DNA of 64,000 bases, taken from Methylotetracoccus oryzae. Lineage in GTDB: Bacteria > Pseudomonadota > Gammaproteobacteria > Methylococcales > Methylococcaceae. Each line of letters begins with the position of its first letter. Positions within the stretch are counted from its first letter, which is position 1. Position numbers and translations under genes: made by a program. Where the stretch lies: contig NZ_SRSH01000005.1 in NCBI RefSeq assembly GCF_006175985.1, positions 124,001-188,000 of the forward strand. The letters run 5' to 3'. Below the pieces are notes generated by a model. That model made no database searches. It had not been told where the DNA came from and worked only from the letters and a program-made list of their open reading frames with translations. This document shows positions 47,770 to 56,449 of this stretch, one piece after another.

Positions 47770-49064
47770 TCCGGGCGTGTGCCATGGGAGCGCCGCACCG
47801 TCGAAAGGGCACCCGCGTTGGTGCATCGCAGATGGCCCTGGTCACCTTGCCACTGTGCCTCCTCGCTCAGACGAGCGCGGAGGGAGGGGCATCGCAACGA
47901 GCCCCGACCGTCGAGGAACTGCTTCGCAGCATCCAGAAGCGCGACGCGCTGATCGGTGAGTTGTTCGATCGCGTGCAGGAACTCGAGCGGCAGGTGGGCA
48001 GCCGCAAGCCACTCTCCGCTTCAGACGCCTCGGCTTCGAAAGAGCCTGTGACTCAACCCCCTTCGCAGCCGGCCGTCGCGCAGGGGACTGCGCCAAACGG
48101 AGTCGCAGAAACACGACCCGCTGGTACCCCCACTCAGCAATCACCCAAGGCCGCGTCGAAGCCACCCGGGCCGGGGCAATTCGATGTCGACGAAGATGCG
48201 GCAGAGCGTGCGCTCGAACGGACCTTGGTGATCAGCGGAGCGCTGTTGCTCCCATTCGGTAAAGGGGAACTCCAGCCCAATTTCGCCTACGTGCGCAATG
48301 AGCTAAGTCAGCCGGTGGTGTTTTCGTCGTCGAGAACGGGCGGTCAGGCCTTGGTGGCCTCCAGCGATAGCACCAGCGACATCATCGCGCCCAGTCTTTT
48401 CATGCGGTTCGGCCTGCCATTTGACTCGCAACTCGAACTCGGCGTGCCATGGCAGTCGGTCGATCGAAAGCGCATCGTCAGTTCGGGCGGAAACATACTG
48501 GCGGTACAGAGAACCGACAACTCGGATTTCGGCGACGTGCGCGTGGGCTTGGCCACGAGCCTGCTGACCGAAAAAAAATGGTGGCCGGACGTGATCGCGC
48601 GCCTGACCTGGGACAGCGACAACGGCGGCGGTACCGGCAGCGACATCCTGATAGGGAGCGGATTCCACGAACTGAGTGGGTCGCTGACGTTTACGAAGCG
48701 TCAGGATCCGCTGGTGTTCGTCGGGACCGCTTCCTACGAGGGCAGCTTTACGAAAAACGGTGTGACCCCTGGCGACCAGTTGGGATTCGCGCTGGGAGCC
48801 TTCCTCGCAGTCAGCCCGGAAACCGCCTTCAGCATGGTCCTGGACCAGTCATTCGTCGGCAACGTCAAGACTCGCGGCAGCGACATCCGCGGAACGGACC
48901 AGACGCTGGGAACGATGAACTTCGGGATCTCGTCGATCGTCGGTTCGGCGCAATTCGTCAACCTCACGGCTGGAATTGGACTGACGAATGCCGCACCGGA
49001 CTATAGCGTCGCGCTCGCCTACACCTGGCGCTTCGACATCCCATTTCTTTCGGGCGTCTATTGA
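47766..49064 (+). CDS. Outer-membrane beta-barrel protein with N-terminal coiled coil (FapF-like)
   Basis: The 432-residue protein has a signal peptide (about residues 17-39), a helical heptad segment VEELLRSIQKRDALIGELFDRVQELERQVG, and a Pro/Ala/Thr-rich linker. A ~290-residue beta-rich region follows (alternating hydrophobic strands, e.g. ISGALLLPFGKGELQPNFAYV) ending FLSGVY with a terminal aromatic. The layout coiled coil-linker-barrel is that of FapF, the outer-membrane exporter of the Fap amyloid system. The GTG start overlaps the regulator stop by 4 nt, so they are translated together. It could alternatively be a general porin. Confidence 0.72.
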   Translation: MIRACAMGAPHRRKGTRVGASQMALVTLPLCLLAQTSAEGGASQRAPTVEELLRSIQKRDALIGELFDRVQELERQVGSRKPLSASDASASKEPVTQPPSQPAVAQGTAPNGVAETRPAGTPTQQSPKAASKPPGPGQFDVDEDAAERALERTLVISGALLLPFGKGELQPNFAYVRNELSQPVVFSSSRTGGQALVASSDSTSDIIAPSLFMRFGLPFDSQLELGVPWQSVDRKRIVSSGGNILAVQRTDNSDFGDVRVGLATSLLTEKKWWPDVIARLTWDSDNGGGTGSDILIGSGFHELSGSLTFTKRQDPLVFVGTASYEGSFTKNGVTPGDQLGFALGAFLAVSPETAFSMVLDQSFVGNVKTRGSDIRGTDQTLGTMNFGISSIVGSAQFVNLTAGIGLTNAAPDYSVALAYTWRFDIPFLSGVY

Positions 49065-49149
49065 TGAACAGGAGTCATACGGGCGAGCCGCCGAAGGGAA
49101 GTTGTGCGCTTCACAGCCGCGCGAAACGGTCCCGAAGCCTGTCCGCTCT

Positions 49150-49872
49150 CTAGCGTAGGTTCAGGAACTCTTTCGGTTTGGGCGCCAGTTGGTTGGGAGG
49201 GGACGAACCGTCCCGCCGGTCCACCACAAACCCGACTTTGCCGAGTTCCGGGTAGTCGATCCAGGCCGCCTCGAACCGCTCTATCCGCATGGTGCGATTG
49301 CCCCACGCCGGATCCGCCAGCAAAACCCGATCGCCCATGATGCCGCGAAACACGACGAAATGGTTGTATCCGTGGAGATTGAGCGCAACCATGATCGGCG
49401 CGCGCTGAACCAGTTCATCCAGGTGCAGCTTGCCATAGCCGGTACCGACGTAGCCGCGCTGGTCGACATACCGCTTCAAATCCAACAAGGAAAAGCCTTG
49501 CCGGATCTGGACCAGCCGCGGGTTCTTGACGTACTCCTCGCGTCTGAACAGCCCCTTGGCAATCTCTCGCTCCGACACCGGATCCCCGTGCTGGTAGTTC
49601 AACAGCGTGCCGAGCGCGGCCGCACCACAACTGATGTCCCATTTCTGGACGATCACCTTGTCCCGGCGCATTTCGAGCAACGAAGTCACCGCTGCATGAG
49701 CGGAGGAACCACCCGACGCAACGCAGATAACCAAAGCCACCACAAGCGCCGTGTCCCTCGACCAGTGAGCCTTGGTCGGTCGCAGACAGCGCCACCCAAG
49801 GGACGCCTTACCATCAGGAAACTCGCACGGGCCCGCAGATGAATACCACGCCATTGATGGTTCCAAAGCCAA
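49150..49872 (-). CDS. Exported C39-family cysteine peptidase (FapD-like)
   Basis: The 240-residue protein has a hydrophobic signal segment (TALVVALVICVASGGSSAHA, residues 41-60) followed by a C39 domain. The nucleophile is in VIVQKWDISCGAAAL with an oxyanion Gln six residues before Cys, the His in GYNHFVVFRG, and the Asp in LLADPAWGN. C39 peptidases cut after double glycine. Here there is no ABC transporter or other membrane domain, so it would act in the periplasm, like FapD. It lies downstream of a small GG-motif precursor gene on the same strand. Confidence 0.8.
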   Translation of the reverse strand: MALEPSMAWYSSAGPCEFPDGKASLGWRCLRPTKAHWSRDTALVVALVICVASGGSSAHAAVTSLLEMRRDKVIVQKWDISCGAAALGTLLNYQHGDPVSEREIAKGLFRREEYVKNPRLVQIRQGFSLLDLKRYVDQRGYVGTGYGKLHLDELVQRAPIMVALNLHGYNHFVVFRGIMGDRVLLADPAWGNRTMRIERFEAAWIDYPELGKVGFVVDRRDGSSPPNQLAPKPKEFLNLR

Positions 49873-49891
49873 GGGATGGCAGAGCGTAAGC

Positions 49892-49927
49892 GAAAGAAAA
49901 AGAGGCCCCGGCGACTGCCGGGGCCTC
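49892..49927 (-). terminator. Strong intrinsic terminator between GG-precursor and C39 peptidase genes
   Basis: On the minus strand, the stem GAGGCCCCGGC / GCCGGGGCCTC (perfect 11 bp, 49902-49927) is followed by TTTTTCTTTC (49901-49892). It would stop most transcripts right after the small precursor gene (49964-50302), leaving little read-through into the peptidase gene, consistent with excess substrate over enzyme. Confidence 0.8.
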
Positions 49928-49963
49928 GCAGGCTGAGGCGCCTATTTCTGAAGATCGCTCAAC

Positions 49964-50302
49964 TTAGTAGCCAGTAGCGGAAACCGAGGCACCGGCAGAG
50001 CTCGAGCTGTAATCCGTCGTCAAAGTCGCGGTCTGCACTTCCGTAAAGGTGTTATTGCCGTAGGCGTCTGCGCTTCCGGCAGCAACCGCGGTATTACCCA
50101 GAATCAAAGCTGCGCTCGTGACAAGCGATGTCTCCTTGATCGTTCCGGTGATGTTCTTGTTCAGGTTCAGTGAAATCCCACAATACGAGCAGCCACCACC
50201 CGTCACACCGTCCATCTGTGCGGCCGTTAGCGCCTCACCAGCGCTAGCAAGACCGGCACCCGACATCAGAACTGCACCTGCGATCAATGAAATTGCTTTC
50301 AT
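49964..50302 (-). CDS. Small exported protein with Sec signal plus double-glycine leader-like motif
   Basis: The 112-residue protein starts MKAISLIAGAVLMSGAGLASA, a clean signal peptide. Then comes GEALTAAQMDGVTGG, which matches bacteriocin-type double-glycine leaders (hydrophobic positions before GG). The rest starts GCSYCG and is rich in Asn, Thr, Ser, Ala and Gly (TSAALILGNTAVAAGSADAY), ending in SATGY. A GGAG site precedes the ATG. Likely substrate of the C39 peptidase encoded just downstream. It has no recognisable homologue by eye. Confidence 0.78.
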   Translation of the reverse strand: MKAISLIAGAVLMSGAGLASAGEALTAAQMDGVTGGGCSYCGISLNLNKNITGTIKETSLVTSAALILGNTAVAAGSADAYGNNTFTEVQTATLTTDYSSSSAGASVSATGY

Positions 50303-51055
50303 GGCTATACTCCAACTTAATTTGCGAAAGGAAAACATATTTGCTCTGCAAAATATGTCTTCATAAGTTGACCAATTGCGAACCCGGGGGATTTTCGAAT
50401 TGGTCGGCGAACAGGATAGGAATTTTCGCGGGCGACCGCTAGTACTATTTGGCGGTATCACCCAACGATTCATATACAAGGCGATTCACAACCCGACGCG
50501 GTACACAATGCAAATGATTGGATCAGTGGCCCGACCAGTGACGCCGAGTCCTTACCTGCCATTAAAGAATACTTGCGACGGAAGCCGTTAGACTGGCTGA
50601 CTATCCGTCGACGTTAATCTGTTCACGCGACACGAGCTTCACCCGGCTATAAAACCTGATAACGGGCACCGCGTGTCGGCGAGGGATCGGCACGAGGATC
50701 CGTGAATTGATCTTCCAGATGGCTGCCTTGCGGCAGGGAAATAGCTATTCGTGGTAGGCGCCTTGATAGGAATTTTACCCCTAAGGGCTAGATTCGTTTA
50801 CACCAACAGGTAATGACTTTTAAATTTTTCCTCTGCTAAACTCGGATTGGCATTGACGGGCGCCGGCATATCCGAGCTCGCATGTCGGTAGTTCCTAATG
50901 ATGCGGAAAGGCATTGACCAAGGAAAAGTCCATAACCGCGGTATATTGGACAGGTCTTTTGCTTGGTTATTAGTAGCGGTCCGTCAGGCGTTCTGCGACA
51001 GAATCCAAACTTTGTCTGGTTTAACCTAAAGAAAAAAACACGAAGGTGAAGCACT
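50303..51055. other. AT-rich divergent intergenic region of the island
   Basis: About 750 bp, clearly lower in GC than flanking sequence, between two divergent exported-protein genes. No supported gene. It contains an inverted repeat (50335-50358) upstream of the GG precursor and probably promoters in both directions. Confidence 0.55.
50335..50358. promoter_or_regulatory. Inverted repeat upstream of the GG precursor gene
   Basis: ACATATTT and AAATATGT form perfect 8-bp arms separated by GCTCTGCA. It lies 33-56 bp before the ATG of the minus-strand small gene, in its probable leader or promoter. It could be an operator for the LuxR-type regulator or an mRNA hairpin. Confidence 0.45.
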
Positions 51056-51925
51056 ATGTCCATTGGTAAAAAATCGGTAGTGATTGCGGCACTCGCGACG
51101 ATTTCATTTTGCACTGAAGGGGCCATAGGCCCCACAAGCAAGACGCAAACACTCACGCACGGCTCGGTCCTGTCGCTCTCATGCTATTCGAGCGCGGCAG
51201 CCGCTGCACTCGCTCAGGCCTCTGCCGGCGCTGTGCCGGACAACTGGTACGAATCCTTTGGGTATGCCAGTGCCGAAGCCTGGTGGGCCGAGGCTCTTGC
51301 GAAGGGAGTGATCGGGCTCCGTTGGAACACGACGTTCAAAATATCCCGCGCAGGGCCTTTTGGGGCGGTGACGCGAGTCGATCTCGGATCAGACATCAAC
51401 AATGCGACCCTGACGGTGGCGAGTGCCGACAGCGAAGCGTACGCGCAGAGTGTCAGCGTGGCATGGCAGCCCAGCATGTTTCGGTGGAGCCGGCAATTTG
51501 GCTCTGCCCGTTCGTTTTCGCGAGGCGGGTCCAGGGCTGTCGGCCAGGCCGGTAGTGGGACCAGTACCAATGTGAACAACCTGGTCTTTGTGAATGGGAG
51601 AGCCATTGACGAGTTCAGGAGTCAGCTGACTTTCCGCGCCGAGTCATTCAGCAGCGCTTCGGGCGCTGCAGTGAGTGAAGTGCTGTCCATAGCGGCAGCA
51701 GAACATGGCTGGTCCTATACGGACGGATTCGCCGCGGCTGCCTCAAGCGCTCTCGCCACGGCGATCGCAAAGTCGCGCGTGGTGCTGGACCTGGTGGCGC
51801 ATTACCGGGCAGCCAAATCGGGGGATGGCGTCCTGGCGTCGATCGACAACGCCGCAGTTTCCCTCCAATGCCTGGGGGGGGCAAGCGCCGGGGCCGAAGC
51901 TGTCGCGAAAGCCTACCCCTACTGA
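51056..51925 (+). CDS. Exported Ala/Ser-rich protein, unknown
   Basis: The 289-residue protein has a signal peptide (KKSVVIAALATISFCTEG) and a mature part rich in Ala, Ser and Gly with aromatic spacing (WYESFGYASAEAWWAEALAKG, SRQFGSARSFSRGGSRAVGQAGSG). Two cysteines (SLSCYSS and SLQCLGG) could pair. No double-glycine motif at the leader end. Divergent from the GG precursor. Could be a secreted structural subunit; not recognised. Confidence 0.65.
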   Translation: MSIGKKSVVIAALATISFCTEGAIGPTSKTQTLTHGSVLSLSCYSSAAAAALAQASAGAVPDNWYESFGYASAEAWWAEALAKGVIGLRWNTTFKISRAGPFGAVTRVDLGSDINNATLTVASADSEAYAQSVSVAWQPSMFRWSRQFGSARSFSRGGSRAVGQAGSGTSTNVNNLVFVNGRAIDEFRSQLTFRAESFSSASGAAVSEVLSIAAAEHGWSYTDGFAAAASSALATAIAKSRVVLDLVAHYRAAKSGDGVLASIDNAAVSLQCLGGASAGAEAVAKAYPY

Positions 51926-52522
51926 GTCAGACGCCGTCGCGTTACGGGATGCGGCCTGAGCCACGCATCCCGTAAGCCTCACGGCTCACCCCTCGCCGCG
52001 AGATGGCTCGGACCTCACCATTTACGACTTGGGTGTTGCCGGCGTCTTGACTTTTCTCGGCTCGGACGGCCCTCGCCTCCCGACGGACTCTCCTTCTCTC
52101 ATCCACACCGATCTTCTCAAGGGCCCCGTCCTCGCACCGCGGCGCGGACGCTTGCAGACCCAAGGGCATAGGTTATTGGTCCGAAGGGTCAATTGTGCGC
52201 CGCTGCACAGCCCGTAGACTGATGGTGGAGCGCTCGGGGGCGAACGGTTGGGACAACAGCCGCTCGACTGTCGGGCAATCTGAATGCGGGGCAAGGACTC
52301 CTTCCGCTGGCGCAGTTGTCAGGCAGGGTTCGCCGAGTGCCATCGGGCGCCCCTCGGATCTCGTGTCGAGTAACCAGGTCAAGCTCGACGGAACCGTGGG
52401 GTATGGGCGAGCCGAAGGCTGCCGCCAGCCATGGGAGGTCTTCCCGCTGGGGGCCGTCTCGCTCGCGAGAGCGGCCGTATCCGGTCCAGTAATGACCTTA
52501 TCGGGGATTTTGGAGCAACAAG
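51926..52522. other. Intergenic region between two exported-protein genes
   Basis: About 600 bp with higher GC than the flanking island genes. Short open frames lack a signal, ribosome site or sensible composition. GGAG is found 10 nt before the next ATG at 52523. No repeat or terminator was identified. Confidence 0.45.
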
Positions 52523-52834
52523 ATGAAAGCTTTACGTGATGTCACTTTGGGAGTTGCATGCCTGCTGTGTGTAGGGCGCGCCGGCGCTGGACTCCCGCTG
52601 AACGATGCCCAGCTTGATCACATCAGTGCGGGGGGAGGCATATCGGTAACGTCAGTCGCCATCGGCAAGGGCCATTCCTCCGCGGCCGCCTATGCCTACA
52701 GCAAGGGCGGAAAATCTGTTGGCTGGGGTCGCGCTTCCACATCTCCCGGCGGGTTGGCGTACGTGTCGAAGCGTTACCTTCCGCACATTCCGCCCGTCCC
52801 GCACATCTTTACGGTAACCCCTCTCGTCAGGTGA
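52523..52834 (+). CDS. Small exported protein with Sec signal plus double-glycine leader-like motif (second copy)
   Basis: The 103-residue protein begins MKALRDVTLGVACLLCVGRAGAG, a signal peptide, followed by LPLNDAQLDHISAGG, the same double-glycine leader-like layout as the protein at 49964-50302 (ALTAAQMDGVTGG). The mature part (GISVTSVAIGKGHSSAAAYAY...) is Gly/Ser/Ala/Lys-rich with a proline-rich C terminus. A TTGGAG site precedes the ATG. Probably a second substrate of the C39 peptidase. Confidence 0.72.
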   Translation: MKALRDVTLGVACLLCVGRAGAGLPLNDAQLDHISAGGGISVTSVAIGKGHSSAAAYAYSKGGKSVGWGRASTSPGGLAYVSKRYLPHIPPVPHIFTVTPLVR

Positions 52835-53124
52835 AACGTCAGTGGGAATCATGAAGCTGCTGAGCTGTGGGTAGGCTACCCGCCTACGCGCGCTGTGCGC
52901 GGCGACCTCGTGCCCTTTCGGATGCAGAGTTCACCGTCGGCCGTGCTGGCAAGCTTGTGTTATTCGCCCCAGGCATGCGGAGCGCCACAGGGCATTCGTG
53001 ATATGAGTGTTGGACCAGCACCGTCTCTTTTAGGGATTCGTTTTCTGAACACGCTGCGAGTGAGCACAGTTAATGAGAGCAGGCGCCATCAACAACTGAT
53101 CTTTGTAAATGTGAGGTGAATGTC

Positions 53125-53868
53125 ATGAACAAGAACCTGCATGAGAGATATCAAGCGACGGCAGTGTATCTTTTTCTGGGTTTACTGCTCCTGCCGTTGT
53201 GCACGGTCTCGGCAGATCCACCACCACGAGGGGACACGCATGGAAACCCTTATGGGCAGTTGGCGGCATCTTGGTGGTCTTGGGCACTCGAAACGCCAGT
53301 CGTTCTGCCGGACTCCCACCCGGGTTTTGATCAGGGCAGCGTCGACTGTTCGATTGGCCAACACGGGCAAGTGTGGTTCCTGGCCGGGAAAATATTCGAT
53401 AGCCAGAAAGTGAATCGTTCCTGCTCGTTGCCCATGGGGAAGGGACTCTTTTTTCCGCTCTACAATAATGTTTACATCAACTTCGCAACCGATCCACCCC
53501 TGACGTCTGAGGTCTGTTATGCATTTACCCAAAGTGGAGTGAAGGCCTTGGGTAAAGTAAAAATTGAGGCTCTTCTAGACGGGAAGCCGTTGAATTACAG
53601 CCAAAAAGCGTTTGAGCAATCACCGATTTTCTCGGTACAGATGCCCGAGCCGACAGACACAGAAACCAATCTGCTCGCATACCTCGGTTTTTCAGAAACT
53701 GAATTTCCTGATTGGGTTGCCTCCGCCAACTGCGATTTCGGTTGGTATGGATACGTCGCGCCGCTGTCACCTGGCCGGCATTCCATCAAATGGAAAGTGG
53801 CGAGTTCGAAGTTGGGTCTGCTGCAGGACGTCGAGTACAAACTGACGGTCCTGCCACGCGGCAGATAG
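53125..53868 (+). CDS. Conserved exported protein, unknown (GQLAASWWSWAL family)
   Basis: The 247-residue protein has a signal peptide (AVYLFLGLLLLPLCTVSA) and a pattern seen in hypothetical exported proteins of many bacteria: NPYGQLAASWWSWALETPV, VDCSIGQHGQVWFLAGK, SCSLPMGKGLFFPLYNN. Conserved cysteines may form disulfides. Function unknown. Start at ATG 53125 is supported by GAGG; an in-frame GTG is at 53116. It is the last gene of the island before the right repeat. Confidence 0.7.
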   Translation: MNKNLHERYQATAVYLFLGLLLLPLCTVSADPPPRGDTHGNPYGQLAASWWSWALETPVVLPDSHPGFDQGSVDCSIGQHGQVWFLAGKIFDSQKVNRSCSLPMGKGLFFPLYNNVYINFATDPPLTSEVCYAFTQSGVKALGKVKIEALLDGKPLNYSQKAFEQSPIFSVQMPEPTDTETNLLAYLGFSETEFPDWVASANCDFGWYGYVAPLSPGRHSIKWKVASSKLGLLQDVEYKLTVLPRGR

Positions 53869-54127
53869 CGGGGGGAGAGTCAGCAGGACTCTCTCGTGCC
53901 CACTGGCTTCTAGATGCTGCCCACCAATCGGCTCAAGGGGGGCGCTTTGCGCTTAGGCGCTTGCGTCCCTTAGCCTCGTCCTTGGTCAGCAGGTGCCCGC
54001 CTGGTTTGTCGCCAAACGCCCCAGCGGAGAGGTTGCCGTCCAGTTCTTCATTCAGCCGGATCAGACGCGCGGACGCGCGAGGCGGCCGCGATCGATGACA
54101 ACAGAATTACCGCCCTTGCCGCGACGT

Positions 54128-54342
54128 TAGTACAGCCGCAGCATACGCCCGAAATCGCGCCGGAACACCGCGGCAACCGCCGACAAGCCGCAGATCTTGT
54201 CGACGTCGTGGAACTCCGGCGTCAGGCTGTCCGGCCGTGGGTTTCGCGGCACCGGCCGCTCCCCGCGCCGGACACGGTCGGAGCCCGTGGGCGCGGGCGG
54301 CGCGCCGCGCCGCTTCGGTCTGTCTCTGCCATTCATGTACAC
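54128..54342 (-). pseudogene. Truncated trmH-family gene copy (N terminus only)
   Basis: The reading frame gives the first ~70 residues of the TrmH-family protein at 44619-45485 with few changes (for example GRMLRLY for GRVLRLY). It ends at the left edge of the right-hand duplication with a stop formed by the junction (TAG at 54128). Remaining methyltransferase domain is absent. Confidence 0.9.
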
Positions 54343-54663
54343 TTCGAGCGCATGGCGCCTCGTCTCCGTTTGCTATTGGTCGATTTCGCCACCTGAGTCA
54401 TGGCGCAGCTGATCCTGTTCAACAAGCCCTTCGGTGTGCTATCGCAATTCACCGATCGCGAGCGCCAGCGCCCGACACTGGCCGATTTCATTCCGCTCGA
54501 CGGCGTCTATCCCGCCGGGAGGCTGGATTATGACAGCGAAGGCCTGTTATTGCTGACCGATGACGGTGGATGGCAGGCGCAGATCGCCGATCCGCGCTTC
54601 AAGTTACCGAAGATCTACTGGGCGCAGGTCGAGGGCATTCCCGACCAGGCCGCCCTCGCCGCG
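54128..54663. repeat. Right copy of ~540-bp duplication
   Basis: Direct repeat of 45277-45817. Here the trmH fragment is truncated and rluE continues to full length. The two copies differ mainly in the intergenic part and the beginning of rluE. Confidence 0.9.
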
Positions 54664-54975
54664 TTGGCTCATGGGGTCATGCTGTCCGACGGACCGACAC
54701 GTCCCGCCAGGGCAGCGGCCATACCGCCTCCGGAACCGCTCTGGCCGCGCGAGCCGCCTATCCGTTACCGGGCCACGATTCCCACGTCGTGGCTCCGCCT
54801 AACCGTGCGCGAAGGGCGCAACCGCCAGGTGCGACGGATGACGGCCGCCGTGGGTTACCCGACGCTGCGCCTGATTCGCTATGCCATCGGAGAGTGGACG
54901 CTGGAAGGACTGGAGCCGGGTGCCTGGAAGGAGATCGAACTGCCGGCCCTGGCCGCGCGCAGACGGCGGCGCTGA
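54400..54975 (+). CDS. rluE: RluE-like 23S rRNA pseudouridine synthase, full length
   Basis: The 191-residue protein has no S4 domain and starts at [18 protein letters not shown], like RluE. The catalytic Asp lies in [17 protein letters not shown] and the C-terminal motif [28 protein letters not shown] is intact. It converts a uridine in 23S rRNA to pseudouridine. This is the complete copy of the gene truncated at 45548. It is followed at 54995 by a convergent peptidase gene. Confidence 0.9.
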   Translation: MAQLILFNKPFGVLSQFTDRERQRPTLADFIPLDGVYPAGRLDYDSEGLLLLTDDGGWQAQIADPRFKLPKIYWAQVEGIPDQAALAALAHGVMLSDGPTRPARAAAIPPPEPLWPREPPIRYRATIPTSWLRLTVREGRNRQVRRMTAAVGYPTLRLIRYAIGEWTLEGLEPGAWKEIELPALAARRRRR

Positions 54976-54994
54976 GCAACAGTAGGGGTTGCCT

Positions 54995-56449
54995 TCAGGC
55001 CGCGACGTGGTCGTGCAGGACCTGAGCGACGCAGGCCGTCACGCGTCGGGCCGTCGGCAGATGCAGGAACTCGTTCGGGCCGTGCGCATTCGACTGCGGT
55101 CCCAGCACCCCGGTGATCAGGAACTGCGCGTCCGGGAAACGCGTTCCCAGCATCCCCATGAACGGGATCGTCCCGCCCTCCCCCATGTAGAGCGCCGGTT
55201 TGCCGAAAAACTGCTGTGACGCAGCGTCCACCGAGCGCGCCAGACGCTCGGTCAGCGCCGGGGCGTTCCAGCCATCCGCCGCCTGCTCCGGGCTGAAACG
55301 TACCGCGGCGCCCGCAGGGGGATCGCATTCGAGCAGTTCCTTGAGCGCTTCTGACGCCGCTGCGGCCCGCACGATTGGCGGCAAACGCAGCGCCAGTTTC
55401 AGCGCCGTCCGCGGGCGCAGCACGTTGCCCGCCTGTTCGAGAGGCGGAAGGCCGTCGGCTCCGGTGACTTCCAGTGCCGGCCGCCAGGTCCGGTTCAGGA
55501 TCAATTCGACCAGACTCGTTCCGGCCGGCCGTACGCCTGACGCGAACGGAAACTTCGCATAGACCTGCTCACCGAGCACTTCCGCCGCCTGCTGGGCCTG
55601 GGTAACGCGCTGAACCGGAATGTCCGCGTGAAACTCGCTTCGGGCAACCGTGCCGGTGGTCTCGTCTTCGAGTCGCGACAGCAGTTGCCGCGCGATGCGG
55701 AAACTCGATGGCACGATGCCGCCGGCATCGCCCGAATGCACCCCCTCGGTCAGGATCTGCACTGACAATTCCCCGCCGATCAGGCCGCGCAGCGAAGTCG
55801 TCAGCCACAGCTGCTCGTAGTTGCCGCAGCCGGAATCGAGGCAGATCACCAGCGACGGCCGACCGATGCGGTCGCACAGGTGCTCGACGTAATCCGGCAG
55901 GTCGAAACTGCCGCTCTCTTCGCAGCATTCGATCAGCACGACGCAATGCGGGTAGGCCGCGGACTGTTCCCGCAGGGCTAGGATCGCCGCAACCGAGGCG
56001 AACACGGCATACCCGTCGTCGGCGCCCCCGCGTCCGTACAGACGGTCACCCTCGATGACCGGCAGCCAGGGGCCCAGGCCATCGCGCCATCCAGTCATTT
56101 CCGGCTGTTTGTCGAGGTGGCCATACAGCAGGACGGAATCGGGGGCGGTGCCGGGAATGTCGAGGAAGAGCACGGGCGTCCGCCCCGGCAAGCGGACGAT
56201 CTCCAGCGTCGCGTCGGACGGGAGGTGCTCGCGGCACCACGACGCGGCCAAATTCACGGCCTCGTCCATGTAGCCGTGCGCTTCCCAGTCGCGGTCGAAC
56301 AGCGGGGACTTATTCGGAATCCGGATGTACTCGATCAGCCGGTCGACGATCGAGTCCCGCCAGATCCCATCCACGAAACGAGTGACACGCGCAGCGTCCA
56401 AAGCAGAGGACTCCTCAGAAAAGTCTGGAAACCGAGTAACCCTTGGCAC
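54995..56449 (-). CDS. M20 family metallopeptidase
   Basis: The 484-residue zinc peptidase/deacylase carries the first metal ligand in SVLLYGHLDKQPE and the bridging Asp in LYGRGGADDGYAVF. The catalytic Glu pair is in VVLIECCEESGS and a later His in GVLGPQSNAHGPNEFLHL. It resembles dipeptidases of the M20 clade such as carnosinase-like enzymes. The listed start is a GTG at 56449; a TTG at 56401 with GAGGAG 10 nt upstream is an attractive alternative. Cytoplasmic, no signal peptide. Confidence 0.88.
   Translation of the reverse strand: MPRVTRFPDFSEESSALDAARVTRFVDGIWRDSIVDRLIEYIRIPNKSPLFDRDWEAHGYMDEAVNLAASWCREHLPSDATLEIVRLPGRTPVLFLDIPGTAPDSVLLYGHLDKQPEMTGWRDGLGPWLPVIEGDRLYGRGGADDGYAVFASVAAILALREQSAAYPHCVVLIECCEESGSFDLPDYVEHLCDRIGRPSLVICLDSGCGNYEQLWLTTSLRGLIGGELSVQILTEGVHSGDAGGIVPSSFRIARQLLSRLEDETTGTVARSEFHADIPVQRVTQAQQAAEVLGEQVYAKFPFASGVRPAGTSLVELILNRTWRPALEVTGADGLPPLEQAGNVLRPRTALKLALRLPPIVRAAAASEALKELLECDPPAGAAVRFSPEQAADGWNAPALTERLARSVDAASQQFFGKPALYMGEGGTIPFMGMLGTRFPDAQFLITGVLGPQSNAHGPNEFLHLPTARRVTACVAQVLHDHVAA

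Noticed and set aside
45277..54663. Interpretation of the island as a prophage or ICE
   Set aside because: No integrase, structural, replication or conjugation genes are present, and the flanks are long gene duplications rather than short att sites.
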